DNA of 64,000 bases from Paenibacillus_V sp046244365. Its GTDB lineage: Bacteria; Bacillota; Bacilli; Paenibacillales; NBRC-103111. Shown here piece by piece: positions 49,550-58,261 of the stretch. The first letter of the stretch is position 1. Each line of letters begins with the position of its first letter. The position numbers and the translations under genes were made by a program. Below the pieces are notes generated by a model. That model made no database searches and was not told where the DNA came from. It worked only from the letters and a program-made list of their open reading frames with translations. The stretch lies in the NCBI RefSeq assembly GCF_046244365.1, contig NZ_CP176395.1, positions 4,898,001-4,962,000 on the forward strand, given 5' to 3'.

Positions 49550-50638
49550 ATGCAGACTGCCATAGAAGTCTTTAAACGGAAGCTAGGTACCCTTGCCAAA
49601 TCTTCCTCAACCCCACAGGAATACAGGACGGCTGTAATCCGCACGGTGCGCGGCATCGTCCCCTTCGACGCGGCCTGCTGCACGTCTGTGGATCCCCAAA
49701 CGCTTTTATCCACCGGCGCCATCTCCGAAGAAGGCATCGAGTCGATTCATCATGGCTTGTTCGCTAATGAATACATGCATGAGGATTTCAACCGATACGA
49801 ACGCCTGGCAAAGGAAACCGATCCCGTCGCAACCTTAAGCCAGGCGACCGGAGGCGACTTGGACCGGAGCGCCCGGTACCGGAACGTTTTGCTTCCCGCA
49901 GGCTTTCATGACGAGATGCGAGCGGCTCTTGTGCACAAGGGAGTCTGCTGGGGGTATGTAACGATGTTTCGCCGGCATGAAAGCCCGGCATTCAAGGAAG
50001 AAGAGCGCAAACTCCTCTCTTCCCTCGTCCCGACGATTGCTTATCATCTGCGCAGCATCACGCTTGCTATGCCCGGCAAGGGAGTCGTAGCTTCCGAAGA
50101 AGATCCCGGGATCATGGTTCTATCCGTCGAGCTAAAGATTATCTCGTCCAATGCGGCTGCGGACCGCAGGCTAACCGCTTTGCGCGAATGGGAATCCATC
50201 GGCAGCCATACGCTTCCAAGACCGATACGGGCGGTCTGCTCACGCGCGCTTGCGGAGAAGGAGCAATCGGCTCGCTCCGATGCGAAGGTTTGCATTCGAA
50301 TGCCCGAAGGGACGTTTATGACGATTCGTGCCGGCCAATTGAGAAGCGCTGCCCATGACATCCAGCTTGCAGTATGGTTCGAGACGGCGAAACCGGCGGA
50401 TATTTTACCCTTGATTACAGAAACATACGGGTTATCGGAGAGGGAAAAACAAATTCTCAATCAAATCGTCAGAGGGCAAGCGACGAAAGAAATCGCGCGT
50501 TCGCTGCACATCTCCGCTTATACGGTGCAGGACCACTTGAAATCGATTTTCGGCAAAACGGGAACAGCAAGCCGAAGGGAGCTTATTTGGCGGCTGTTCT
50601 CGCGTTATAATATACCGCCCGGAGATGGATCGAATTAA
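49550..50638 (+). CDS. LuxR-type transcriptional regulator
   Basis: About 362 residues. The C-terminal LuxR helix-turn-helix is clear: YGLSEREKQILNQIVRGQATKEIARSLHISAYTVQDHLKSIFGKTGTASRRELIWRLF. The N-terminal 170 residues look like a GAF-type sensor (FDAACCTSVDPQTLLSTG, GVCWGYVTMFRRHESPAF), and a short middle domain follows. AGGAG stands seven bases before ATG 49550; the longer 49493 start lacks a site. It is divergent from the Fur-boxed gene and convergent, with an eight-base gap, with the ankyrin gene. Confidence 0.85.
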   Translation: MQTAIEVFKRKLGTLAKSSSTPQEYRTAVIRTVRGIVPFDAACCTSVDPQTLLSTGAISEEGIESIHHGLFANEYMHEDFNRYERLAKETDPVATLSQATGGDLDRSARYRNVLLPAGFHDEMRAALVHKGVCWGYVTMFRRHESPAFKEEERKLLSSLVPTIAYHLRSITLAMPGKGVVASEEDPGIMVLSVELKIISSNAAADRRLTALREWESIGSHTLPRPIRAVCSRALAEKEQSARSDAKVCIRMPEGTFMTIRAGQLRSAAHDIQLAVWFETAKPADILPLITETYGLSEREKQILNQIVRGQATKEIARSLHISAYTVQDHLKSIFGKTGTASRRELIWRLFSRYNIPPGDGSN

Positions 50639-50646
50639 CCGTTCTG

Positions 50647-52302
50647 CTACACCAGCTCCCCAATATCCGCAAATCCCCTTCGCTTCGCCCATGCGGCAGG
50701 CTGCGTCCACGGTTCGTCTGCCGGCAGGCTGGGATCGGCTCCCTTCTCCAGCAAAAACGCGGCCATTTCCCGCTTTCCGTATTTCGCTGCCCAGCCGAGC
50801 GGTGTCGTGCGGTATTCCTCATCGACGGCATGGAGATCGGCACCGAACGCAAGGAGCAGTCCGGCGAGCTCGACGCTGCCCGTCAAGGCTGCCTTGTGCA
50901 GGTATGTAACGCCCAGCCAGTTCGCGTGATTCGGATCGGCTCCGGACTCGAGCAGCAGCCTGACCATATCGGGTCCCGTATCCATTGCATAGCCCATGTA
51001 GTTATTGGCGTACCATGGCGCGTTCAAATCCGCTCCGCCGCGAATCAGCATGCGGACAATGTCCGTATGCCCATATCCGGCGGCCATGCAGAGAGGGCCG
51101 TAGTCGCCTCCTGCATGGATCAGCGACGGATTCGCTTTGATAATCTCGCCGGCCAAATCGATTCTCCCCAAGCAGCAGGCGGAGTCAAGATTCATCGTCG
51201 CGCCGGCGGCATACAGCATGTTTACAAGTCCGTCCCGCTTCTGCTTCGTTGCCATGAACAATGGATTACCCCCAGCCTCCACGGTGGCGTTCGGATCCGC
51301 CCCATGCTCCAGCAGCACGCCGGCGCATTCCTCGTGATTGCCGGCGACGGCAGCCCAAAGCGAGCTTCCGCGAGGAGCGTCCCGTTCCTCCGCATTCGGG
51401 TCGGCTCCGCGCTCGAGCAGCAGCTTAACCGTTTCGGCATGTCCGTACTTGGCGGCATAGCTGAGCGGTCTTCGGTCCACTGAATTTTTACGGTTCGCGA
51501 GGCCGGGATCCGTTTGCAGCATCGAAGCTACAAACTCGGTATCGCCGACGGCAGAGGCGGTCCACACGTCGTACTCCGCGCCGCGGGCGGCTAAATAACC
51601 TGCAAAAAACCACAGGTTTCGCATCGCTTGCTTCCGCAAATCCCGGTTGGCCCGAAACCAGTAATCGCCGTGAACGGCTAGCTGCAGCGGCGTCGCGCCA
51701 TCCGCTCTCCTGGCATGAATATCGGCTCCGCGGCGAAGCAATTCGTCAACCAGCCATGGCTGCCTGGTGAGCGCAGCCCAGTGCATGGGGGTATTGCCTC
51801 GTTCGTCGCCGGCAAATGCGCTTTCGGGACATTCGTTCAGTTCGCGCAGCACGTTATCCTTCTGTCCTTCTTTGATCAAACCGGCGATTCGGCTTCCGGC
51901 AGCCGATGTACGGAAACGGGCTTCAAGATGCCGTTCCAGAAGCTCGGCAATCGCAACAAACCCTCTGTCCTTGGCTTTCGTCACCGGAGTATCCTGCCAG
52001 CTGAGCGTTCTCTCGGTCGCATCCGCGCCGTGGTCCAGCAGAAGCTGCACCCCTTCGAGCCGTCCCGATCTTACGGCAAAATGCAGCGGCGTAAAGTACC
52101 CCCAGCTACAGGCCGCCAGACTTCCGTCCTTTAGCAATAGCTTGAGCATCGCTTCGTTGTCCCCACGGAGGGAAGCGGTAATCATGTTCCAGATATCAGC
52201 GCCGCGTTCGTTGGTTAATCCTTCCGGGCGGCTGCCCGTTTCCATGGCTGCAAATACGGGTTCGGGATGGCTACCGGCCAAAGCGTTCAACCCTTTCTTC
52301 AC
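50647..52302 (-). CDS. Ankyrin-repeat protein
   Basis: A 551-residue protein made almost wholly of ankyrin repeats, about a dozen, from residue 35 to the end. Clear units include TPLHFAVRSGRLEGVQLLLDHGADA, TPMHWAALTRQPWLVDELLRRGADI, RPLSYAAKYGHAETVKLLLERGADP and TPLGWAAKYGKREMAAFLLEKGADP. There is no signal peptide or membrane segment, so it is a cytosolic binding scaffold. No partner gene is adjacent. Long bacterial ankyrin proteins occur in free-living Paenibacillaceae as well as in host-associated bacteria. Confidence 0.88.
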   Translation of the reverse strand: MKKGLNALAGSHPEPVFAAMETGSRPEGLTNERGADIWNMITASLRGDNEAMLKLLLKDGSLAACSWGYFTPLHFAVRSGRLEGVQLLLDHGADATERTLSWQDTPVTKAKDRGFVAIAELLERHLEARFRTSAAGSRIAGLIKEGQKDNVLRELNECPESAFAGDERGNTPMHWAALTRQPWLVDELLRRGADIHARRADGATPLQLAVHGDYWFRANRDLRKQAMRNLWFFAGYLAARGAEYDVWTASAVGDTEFVASMLQTDPGLANRKNSVDRRPLSYAAKYGHAETVKLLLERGADPNAEERDAPRGSSLWAAVAGNHEECAGVLLEHGADPNATVEAGGNPLFMATKQKRDGLVNMLYAAGATMNLDSACCLGRIDLAGEIIKANPSLIHAGGDYGPLCMAAGYGHTDIVRMLIRGGADLNAPWYANNYMGYAMDTGPDMVRLLLESGADPNHANWLGVTYLHKAALTGSVELAGLLLAFGADLHAVDEEYRTTPLGWAAKYGKREMAAFLLEKGADPSLPADEPWTQPAAWAKRRGFADIGELV

Positions 52303-52447
52303 TGATCTCTCGGCCTAACGGCTGCGAGGCGTTCGACAATCGATCTTATCCGTATATCGCCATTTTAGCATGTTCCTTGAGCGGATCGGATACGGATTTT
52401 AGCCCCATCCCGTTTATCGCCGGAAGCCAGGTTTAGGACCAAAGAAA

Positions 52448-52472
52448 AAGAAGCTTGATTGCCAAGCTTCTT
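52448..52472 (-). terminator. Terminator of the YqeB-like gene
   Basis: GAAGCTTG/CAAGCTTC with a five-base loop and five Ts on the minus strand. Nothing else is seen in the 52303-52566 gap. Confidence 0.8.
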
Positions 52473-52566
52473 CACGTATCATCCTATTCGAGATTCTCTC
52501 ACACTAACCCTTTTCGCCCAAATCGTATCCGTCAATTTGTTGACTTTCGCTCCTCCGACCGAATAG

Positions 52567-53259
52567 TCAAATCGCCCGCTTATGTTCGCGCCAATATTGG
52601 CGCTTCCCCTCCTCGCGCACCGCGATACCAAGCTTGGCAAGCTCCCTTTTCAAATCGTTCACATCTTCCTTCTCATCCTTCTGCAGCGCCTTTTCTCTCG
52701 CCTTCAGCAAGGCGTTGGCACCCGGCGTAAGATCGGGCATGTCCGGAACCCATCTTCTGTATGCATCTTTGAACGGATCGGCTTGAGACCAATAGTAGCC
52801 ATGCTGCCTAAACGCTTCCGCAACTTTGTCATTTTTGGATTCATGCTTCTCGCGATAGAGCTCCTGATCCGCTTGGCCTATCAAAACGAGCTGCTTGCCG
52901 TCCAAAAAAGCGACCGAAACTTCTTCTCTCCCGAACGATTGCTCGGCGCCGCTAATGTGCAGCCGAACGTCCTCATCCGACAGGTAAACGACCAGGCTTT
53001 CTCTAAATACATAATATGTTAAAGCGAGTCCGGCAAAAAAGCCGATACAGGTCGTTAAAAAGATTACCCAAACCCCTTGAAAAGAAACGATAAGTTCAAA
53101 CAGACCTTTAAAAGGCACCCACGGCAAAGAAACCGCCCATTCGGCGATCGCCGGAATGAACCAACCGAGCACCAGTCCGACAACCGGCGGCACCACGCCG
53201 ACCAGCAGCTTGTCGGTGGACGTTAATCCCAAGACAGTAGCGTTACGTTGTTCGTTCAA
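52567..53259 (-). CDS. YqeB-like membrane protein
   Basis: About 230 residues. Two membrane helices near the N-terminus (VPPVVGLVLGWFIPAIAEWA and VWVIFLTTCIGFFAGLALTYYVF) are followed by a cytoplasmic PH-like region (LVVYLSDEDVRLHISGAEQSF, VSVAFLDGKQLVLIGQADQELYREKHES) and a charged C-terminal helix (ARKA-type KALQKDEKEDVNDLKREL). This matches B. subtilis YqeB, of unknown function. GGAGG is seven bases before TTG 53259, preferred to the 53298 start. Confidence 0.8.
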   Translation of the reverse strand: MNEQRNATVLGLTSTDKLLVGVVPPVVGLVLGWFIPAIAEWAVSLPWVPFKGLFELIVSFQGVWVIFLTTCIGFFAGLALTYYVFRESLVVYLSDEDVRLHISGAEQSFGREEVSVAFLDGKQLVLIGQADQELYREKHESKNDKVAEAFRQHGYYWSQADPFKDAYRRWVPDMPDLTPGANALLKAREKALQKDEKEDVNDLKRELAKLGIAVREEGKRQYWREHKRAI

Positions 53260-53373
53260 TTCTTTTCCTCCATTCTTCGGACCGGCAAGGATGAACAAGG
53301 ACCGCTCGCCTTCTCATTCGAAATCATAAAGAAGGACCGCCAGCTTTGCGCCGGCAGCCCTGTAACTTCGTCG

Positions 53374-53751
53374 CTATACCTGAAAAAGCTGGACTAGGTT
53401 TCCGCAAGTGTCCTCGAATACGGTCTCCGTTCCCGCTTGCGTCCGGGTAGGCTCTTTCCGGAATACGACGCCGAGGCCTTTTAGTCTTTCATACTCCGCA
53501 TGAATATCGTTCACCCCGAACACGATTACTGGCAGTCCGGCGTTGTAAAGAGCCTCTTGGTAATTCTTCGCGATCGGATTGTTGTTGGGTTCAAGCAGGA
53601 GCCCGGTACCGTCAGGCGCTTCCGGCGAGACAACGATAGCCAAGAATGCTTCCGGGACGTAGAGCCTGCTGACGAAGCCCAGCTTCTCCGTGTAAAACGC
53701 ATAAGCTTCAAGCGGGTTATGGACATATACACTCGTAAGGGCAATTTTCAT
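53374..53751 (-). CDS. VOC family protein
   Basis: A 125-residue single VOC domain. The first half is KIALTSVYVHNPLEAYAFYTEKLGF, the second VNDIHAEYERLKGLGVVFRKEPT then TVFEDTCGNLVQLFQV, with the usual metal-site glutamate/histidine-like positions only partly kept. Substrate unknown. GGAG lies seven bases before ATG 53751; the 53784 start has none. Confidence 0.85.
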   Translation of the reverse strand: MKIALTSVYVHNPLEAYAFYTEKLGFVSRLYVPEAFLAIVVSPEAPDGTGLLLEPNNNPIAKNYQEALYNAGLPVIVFGVNDIHAEYERLKGLGVVFRKEPTRTQAGTETVFEDTCGNLVQLFQV

Positions 53752-53935
53752 CGTCATTCTCCTTTTGGTCGCTGTAACCTGCAATTTGCTTAACCGCTGA
53801 ATTTAAATATAGACAAGGGTATAGCGAAAGTCAATTGGAACGGCGGCATACGATTCAACACTTTTCGTTAAAAAAAAATGGTCTCCTCTTCCGCTGATTT
53901 GGTATCATTATCCTGATAGCCAAGGAGGAATGATC

Positions 53936-54343
53936 ATGAACGAGCAGCATTCTGCGGCCGGCTTGTCCGGCAAAAGCCCTGTCAAAAACAAAATCGGCAG
54001 CGTATTCATCCCCGTTCGCGATATCGAAAAAGCCCGAAGCTGGTACTGCCGGTTACTGGGCTTTCAAGAAGCCGATTGCCACATCATGAACGGACATTTA
54101 TGCAGTCTTCCCATGCAGGGGGCCGGTATTCTTTTGGATACGATGCCGATGTGGGGAGGTCAAGACCCGGAGGGAGCGCCCGCCATCCAAACGCCGGCTT
54201 TCATGTTTCTTACCGATGACTTGCAATGCTCATTCGCCTATATGAAAGAAATAGGAGTTGAGCTGGTGACGGAAATCGAACACGACCACTGGTTCGTCGT
54301 GAAGGATCCGGACGGCAACAAATTGATGATTTGCCGGGAATAA
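53936..54343 (+). CDS. VOC family protein
   Basis: A 135-residue protein with one VOC domain after a 20-residue polar lead. Blocks are GSVFIPVRDIEKARSWYCRLLGF and FLTDDLQCSFAYMKEIGVELVTEIEHDHWFVVKDPDGNKLMICRE; the closing glutamate and an upstream histidine could bind a metal. AGGAGG lies seven bases before ATG 53936. It is divergent from the other VOC gene but not closely similar to it. Followed by a bidirectional terminator. Confidence 0.85.
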   Translation: MNEQHSAAGLSGKSPVKNKIGSVFIPVRDIEKARSWYCRLLGFQEADCHIMNGHLCSLPMQGAGILLDTMPMWGGQDPEGAPAIQTPAFMFLTDDLQCSFAYMKEIGVELVTEIEHDHWFVVKDPDGNKLMICRE

Positions 54344-54347
54344 CGGT

Positions 54348-54373
54348 AAAAAGGCTGCATATGCAGCCTTTTT
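54348..54373. terminator. Bidirectional terminator
   Basis: A perfect 26-base palindrome, AAAAAGGCTGCAT and its complement, with T5 on both strands, between convergent genes. Confidence 0.88.
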
Positions 54374-54452
54374 GCAATATCCGAGCATATAGGTTGCAGC
54401 CGATCGTGCCCTTGCCCGGCAAACGCACATAGCGGAAGACGCCTTTAACCGT

Positions 54453-55085
54453 TTATACTGGTTTATCGTTCTCCGCTTCGATCATCAGTAAAAGCCCTTT
54501 ATACTTTCTCTCAGCGCGTCTCACCCGAAAACCGGCCCGTTTGACCGAATCCAGCGTATTCCGGTCCAGATGACAACCGCCGCAAAGCCTTTTCCATGCC
54601 GGCGTGAGCTTGCTTTGCAGCGCACCCCAAACGGGATGGTCTACCTTCACATGCTCCAGAAGCAAAACGGTTGCGCCGGGCCTGCACACTCTCCGGATTT
54701 CCGCCAGCGCGACTAGCGGGTCGGGAATCGTGCAGAGCACGAGCGTTCCGACGGCCGTATCGAAGGAATCGGCAGGAAACGGCAAGCTCTCCGCTCTTGC
54801 AAGCACCGTTTCGATCGGGATATCCGAAAGCCGGACTCGCTCTAGCGACCGTTCGAGCATGGAAGGCTCGGGCTCAACGGCGAAGACTTTGCCCGCGTTA
54901 GCATAATACCGGAAGTTGACGCCCGTTCCGGAACCGATTTCGATTACGTTGCCTGCCGCTTGCGCGAGCAGCTTCTGTCGGATCGGATGCAGCGCTCTCT
55001 GCTCCAAAGGCTTCATCAGCGCATCGTAGTATGTCGTAAACCACTTACTCATGTCTACCCGGCTTTCTTCATAAGATTCGGCCAT
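54453..55085 (-). CDS. SAM-dependent methyltransferase, phospholipid-methyltransferase-like
   Basis: A 210-residue class I methyltransferase with motif I VIEIGSGTGVNFRYY, VFAVEPEPSMLERSL and FDTAVGTLVLCTIPDPLVALAEI. The C-terminal PAWKRLCGGCHLDRNTLDSVKRAGF pattern is typical of the PmtA/UbiE-like group often annotated as phosphatidylethanolamine N-methyltransferase. Actual substrate not established. ATG 55085 or the methionine 12 codons later are both possible starts. Confidence 0.8.
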   Translation of the reverse strand: MAESYEESRVDMSKWFTTYYDALMKPLEQRALHPIRQKLLAQAAGNVIEIGSGTGVNFRYYANAGKVFAVEPEPSMLERSLERVRLSDIPIETVLARAESLPFPADSFDTAVGTLVLCTIPDPLVALAEIRRVCRPGATVLLLEHVKVDHPVWGALQSKLTPAWKRLCGGCHLDRNTLDSVKRAGFRVRRAERKYKGLLLMIEAENDKPV

Positions 55086-55230
55086 GCGCCAACCGCTTGG
55101 CAGCGCGATGCCCGGTAAGAAGGTATAGGTTCACGCGGAATGCTCAGTAACTCCTTGTATCCTTTCGATGTCCCCCCGCTCGAATCCTCCCCTGCCATGC
55201 TTGAATGGGCAAATTACCGCATTCTTGTCG

Positions 55231-55264
55231 ATTGTCAGCAATTTACTGTCTATTGACAGCTATT
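55231..55264. promoter_or_regulatory. Direct repeat, candidate GntR operator
   Basis: ATTGTCAGCAATT (55231-55243) and ATTGACAGCTATT (55252-55264) repeat with two mismatches at a 21-base period, two helical turns. They lie 80 bases before the GntR start and overlap a TTGACA. Function inferred. Confidence 0.35.
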
Positions 55265-55343
55265 GTAATTTGTTCCGTACTTCGTTATCATGGAATGATG
55301 AGGACGATTCGATAACAAAAAGCTGCCTCCAAGGAGACTTTCA

Positions 55344-56003
55344 ATGGCAAAATTTCAGTTTAAAAATCAGGAAGCGATGCCGCTTCGGCAAAAGGTTGCG
55401 ACGGATATCCGCAATGCCATCATTCAAGGCGACCTAAAACCCGGAGAAAAGCTTAGGGAACAGGAAATTTCCGAACAAATGGGCATCAGCCGGGGCCCTG
55501 TAAGAGAAGCCCTTCGCGATTTGGCGGCGATGGGGCTTGTGATGAGCCTTCCCTATAAAGAAACCGTCGTCGCCGACGTGCAGAAAGAAGAAATCGTCGA
55601 CCTGCTGCTGCCGATCCGGCTTCAATTGGAGCTGTACGCGATTAAATACAGCTTGAACCGGATCGACGAGGAAGAAATTGGCCAGCTGCGGGAATCGATC
55701 GACCGAATGAAGCGGTATGCGGACGACGATGATATCGCCGGGCTGGTGGACGAAGATATCCGCTTCCACGAACAGATCCTATGCTTATGCAGCGATTCCT
55801 CCTATACCCAGCAAATATGGACGGGAATCGTCAACCGGATGAGACTTCATTTTATGAAAAACACCCGCCATTATTCAGATCTGCGCCGGGTCGCGGAGGA
55901 TCATGCGCTGCTTGTTGAGGCACTGGTCAGCAAAGACCTCGCCCGTATTTCGGAAGCTTGGGAGAAGCACATTCGCGACGAGGAATGCTTGTTATACCTA
56001 TAA
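55344..56003 (+). CDS. GntR/FCD family transcriptional regulator
   Basis: A 219-residue regulator. The winged helix is at the N-terminus (LRQKVATDIRNAIIQGDLKPGEKLREQEISEQMGISRGPVREALRDL). The FCD effector domain follows, with metal-ligand candidates in EDIRFHEQILCLCSD and the C-terminal DHALLVEALVSKD. Such proteins sense carboxylates such as sugar acids or amino acids. No catabolic gene is adjacent; the next genes (queuosine) have their own riboswitch, so this is an apparently orphan regulator. Confidence 0.87.
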   Translation: MAKFQFKNQEAMPLRQKVATDIRNAIIQGDLKPGEKLREQEISEQMGISRGPVREALRDLAAMGLVMSLPYKETVVADVQKEEIVDLLLPIRLQLELYAIKYSLNRIDEEEIGQLRESIDRMKRYADDDDIAGLVDEDIRFHEQILCLCSDSSYTQQIWTGIVNRMRLHFMKNTRHYSDLRRVAEDHALLVEALVSKDLARISEAWEKHIRDEECLLYL

Positions 56004-56164
56004 AGGCAGTCCGCCTATTCGGCGCGGATCGTGCAGAATGCAACGCACTGTTAAGCCAAAAGCCTCCTATTCCCTTCCCGCCGCATCTGTGTTATAGTAC
56101 GTGAGACAAAACTAAAGAAGAAAATCCGGATTATGCCGCATCCCCGCGATGCGCTCGTGCCGGG

Positions 56165-56197
56165 AGAGGTTCGCGAACTCCCTCTATAAAAAACTAA
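56165..56197 (+). ncRNA. preQ1-I riboswitch aptamer
   Basis: AGAGGTTCGCGAACTCCCTCT forms the P1 hairpin and is followed by the A-rich tail ATAAAAAACTAA, the tail that folds back into a pseudoknot; this is the hallmark of class I preQ1 aptamers. It sits 143 bases before queC. A candidate promoter with a TATAGT -10 (about 56093) lies upstream. Binding of preQ1 would shut down queCDEF. Confidence 0.93.
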
Positions 56198-56240
56198 GTC
56201 AAAGCGATGACCCGTTCCAGGTATCGTCGTTTTTGCGTTC

Positions 56241-56275
56241 GGCGCGAAGCGGGTCTCCCGTTTCGCGCCGATTCT
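56241..56275 (+). terminator. Likely expression-platform hairpin of the riboswitch
   Basis: GGCGCGAA/TTCGCGCC with an inner GGG/CCC pair, followed by GATTCTTTAGTTT. The T tract is broken, so it may act as terminator or as another regulatory fold 44 bases after the aptamer. Confidence 0.55.
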
Positions 56276-56339
56276 TTAGTTTGAATAGGGAAACGCTTCA
56301 TGGATCTCGTTCTTCTCTACATGAGAGGGAGATGGGAAA

Positions 56340-57008
56340 ATGAACGATTCGAAAGCCGTCGTCGTCTTCAGCGGCGGACAAGATAGTACGACCTGCCTGT
56401 TCTGGGCGATGGAACGATACCGCGAGGTGGAAGCCGTCACCTTCAACTACGGGCAGCGTCATAAGCTGGAAATCGAGTGCGCCTCCGCGATCGCGAAGGA
56501 AGTAAACGTTAGGCACCATATACTGGACATGTCGCTGCTCGGTCAACTGACCCCGAATGCGCTGACCCGAAACGATATCGCCATCGAACAGCAAGACGGC
56601 TCGCTGCCGACTACATTCGTAGACGGACGCAACCTGCTGTTCCTGTCTTTCGCTGCCGTTCTAGCCAAACAAGTCGGAGCGAAGCATATCGTAACGGGCG
56701 TGTGCGAAACGGATTTCAGCGGGTATCCCGATTGCCGGGACGTCTTTATCAAATCCTTGAACGTGACGCTTAATTTGGCCATGGATTACCCGTTCGTCAT
56801 CGAAACGCCGCTCATGTGGCTGAACAAAATGCAAACGTGGGAGCTGGCGGACCGGCTTGACGCCTTTGACTTTGTCAGGGAACGCACGCTTACTTGTTAT
56901 AACGGCATCATAGCGGACGGCTGCGGGGAATGTCCGGCTTGCTTGCTGCGGCGCAAAGGATTGGAAGACTATCTGGCCCGCCAAGTCGGAGGTGCAGACG
57001 CCGTATGA
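56340..57008 (+). CDS. queC: 7-cyano-7-deazaguanine (preQ0) synthase
   Basis: A 222-residue ATP-dependent enzyme turning 7-carboxy-7-deazaguanine into preQ0. The PP-loop is VVVFSGGQDSTTCLFWAM at the N-terminus, and the zinc site is GCGECPACLLRRKGL near the C-terminus. First gene of queCDEF, controlled by the preQ1 riboswitch. Its TGA overlaps the ATG of queD by three bases. Confidence 0.95.
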   Translation: MNDSKAVVVFSGGQDSTTCLFWAMERYREVEAVTFNYGQRHKLEIECASAIAKEVNVRHHILDMSLLGQLTPNALTRNDIAIEQQDGSLPTTFVDGRNLLFLSFAAVLAKQVGAKHIVTGVCETDFSGYPDCRDVFIKSLNVTLNLAMDYPFVIETPLMWLNKMQTWELADRLDAFDFVRERTLTCYNGIIADGCGECPACLLRRKGLEDYLARQVGGADAV

Positions 57009-57448
57009 TGCAGCAAATTTATCCTTCGGTCCCGCATACGTATTGCTACGAGCTGAATAAAGACCTGCAATTTGCCGCGGCGCACTATGTTCCCGCCGAA
57101 GAAGCGGGCAAATGCCGGAAGCTGCACGGACACACGTATTTCGCCAATATTACGGTCGCCGGCGATTCGCTCGATTCGGCCGGATTTCTCGTGAACTTCT
57201 CCACCTTGAAGCGGCTCATTCACGACCGGTTCGATCATTCCGTGCTCAACGAACATACCGAATGGTTCAATGACAGCCAGCCGGAACGGTTTCCGACTAC
57301 CGAAACCGTTGCCCGTACGATTTATGAGATCGTTCAGGAATACCTGGACAAGATGCCGAATCGTCCGCGCTGCCTGCAGGTTTATTTGCGCGAAACGCCG
57401 ACAAGCTATTGCATCTATCGTCCGAAGGCTGGAATTTCCCATGAATGA
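57005..57448 (+). CDS. queD: 6-carboxytetrahydropterin synthase
   Basis: A 147-residue tunnelling-fold enzyme converting dihydroneopterin triphosphate to 6-carboxytetrahydropterin, the first committed step after GTP cyclohydrolase. The catalytic cysteine and zinc histidines are in CRKLHGHTYFANI with the earlier LQFAAAHYVP histidine; the later FDHSVLN is also typical. The ATG at 57005 overlaps the queC stop. Confidence 0.95.
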   Translation: MMQQIYPSVPHTYCYELNKDLQFAAAHYVPAEEAGKCRKLHGHTYFANITVAGDSLDSAGFLVNFSTLKRLIHDRFDHSVLNEHTEWFNDSQPERFPTTETVARTIYEIVQEYLDKMPNRPRCLQVYLRETPTSYCIYRPKAGISHE

Positions 57449-58190
57449 GCGCAACCGTCAAGCGGAGACCCGGCGCATCCCCGTCATGGAAATTTTCGGT
57501 CCGACCGTGCAGGGAGAAGGCATGGTCATCGGAAGAAAGACGATGTTCGTCCGCACCGCCGGCTGCGATTACAGCTGCGCGTGGTGCGATTCCGCGTTCA
57601 CATGGGACGGCAGCGGCAAAGCGGATATCCGTTTGCTAACGGCCGAGGAAATCTATAACCAATTGCTGAGCACGGGCGGCGATACGTTCGCGCACGTCAC
57701 GATTTCCGGCGGCAATCCCGCCCTGCTTCCTCAGCTCGGCGAGCTGATCGAGCTCCTGCACGAGCATGGGATTCAAGCTGCGCTGGAGACGCAAGGCAGC
57801 CGCTGGCAGGATTGGTTTTGGGAAATCGACGATTTGACGTTGTCGCCCAAGCCGCCAAGCTCCGGCATGACAACGGACTGGTCCGTACTCGATTCGATCG
57901 TCCGGAAGCTGTCGGAACGTTCGCGGCCTTACAGTTTGAAGGTTGTCATATTCGACGATGCCGACCTTCAGTTCGCGGCAGACGTCCATGAACGGTATCC
58001 GTACGTTCCGTTCTATGCGCAGGCCGGCAACGACCGGCTTCAGGAAACCGAGCCGGAACGGCTGCTCCCTTATTTGCTGGAGCGGTACGAGTGGCTCATC
58101 GGCCGTGTTATGACCCATCACCGGCTTAAGCAGGTTCATGTGCTGCCTCAGCTGCACACTTGGGTTTGGGGCAATAAGAAAGGGGTTTAA
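57441..58190 (+). CDS. queE: 7-carboxy-7-deazaguanine synthase (radical SAM)
   Basis: A 249-residue radical SAM enzyme making 7-carboxy-7-deazaguanine. The cluster motif is CDYSCAWCDSAFTWDG (CxxxCxxC), preceded by MEIFGPTVQGEGMVIG and followed by the VTISGGNPAL glycine-rich strand. The ATG overlaps queD by eight bases. The protein is of usual length. Confidence 0.95.
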   Translation: MNERNRQAETRRIPVMEIFGPTVQGEGMVIGRKTMFVRTAGCDYSCAWCDSAFTWDGSGKADIRLLTAEEIYNQLLSTGGDTFAHVTISGGNPALLPQLGELIELLHEHGIQAALETQGSRWQDWFWEIDDLTLSPKPPSSGMTTDWSVLDSIVRKLSERSRPYSLKVVIFDDADLQFAADVHERYPYVPFYAQAGNDRLQETEPERLLPYLLERYEWLIGRVMTHHRLKQVHVLPQLHTWVWGNKKGV

Positions 58191-58261
58191 CGATAGAGCT
58201 TCGGCCGTACGCAAAGACGGCGCTCTATCGCCTCTACAAGGGAAAGGCGGAATGGATTAAT

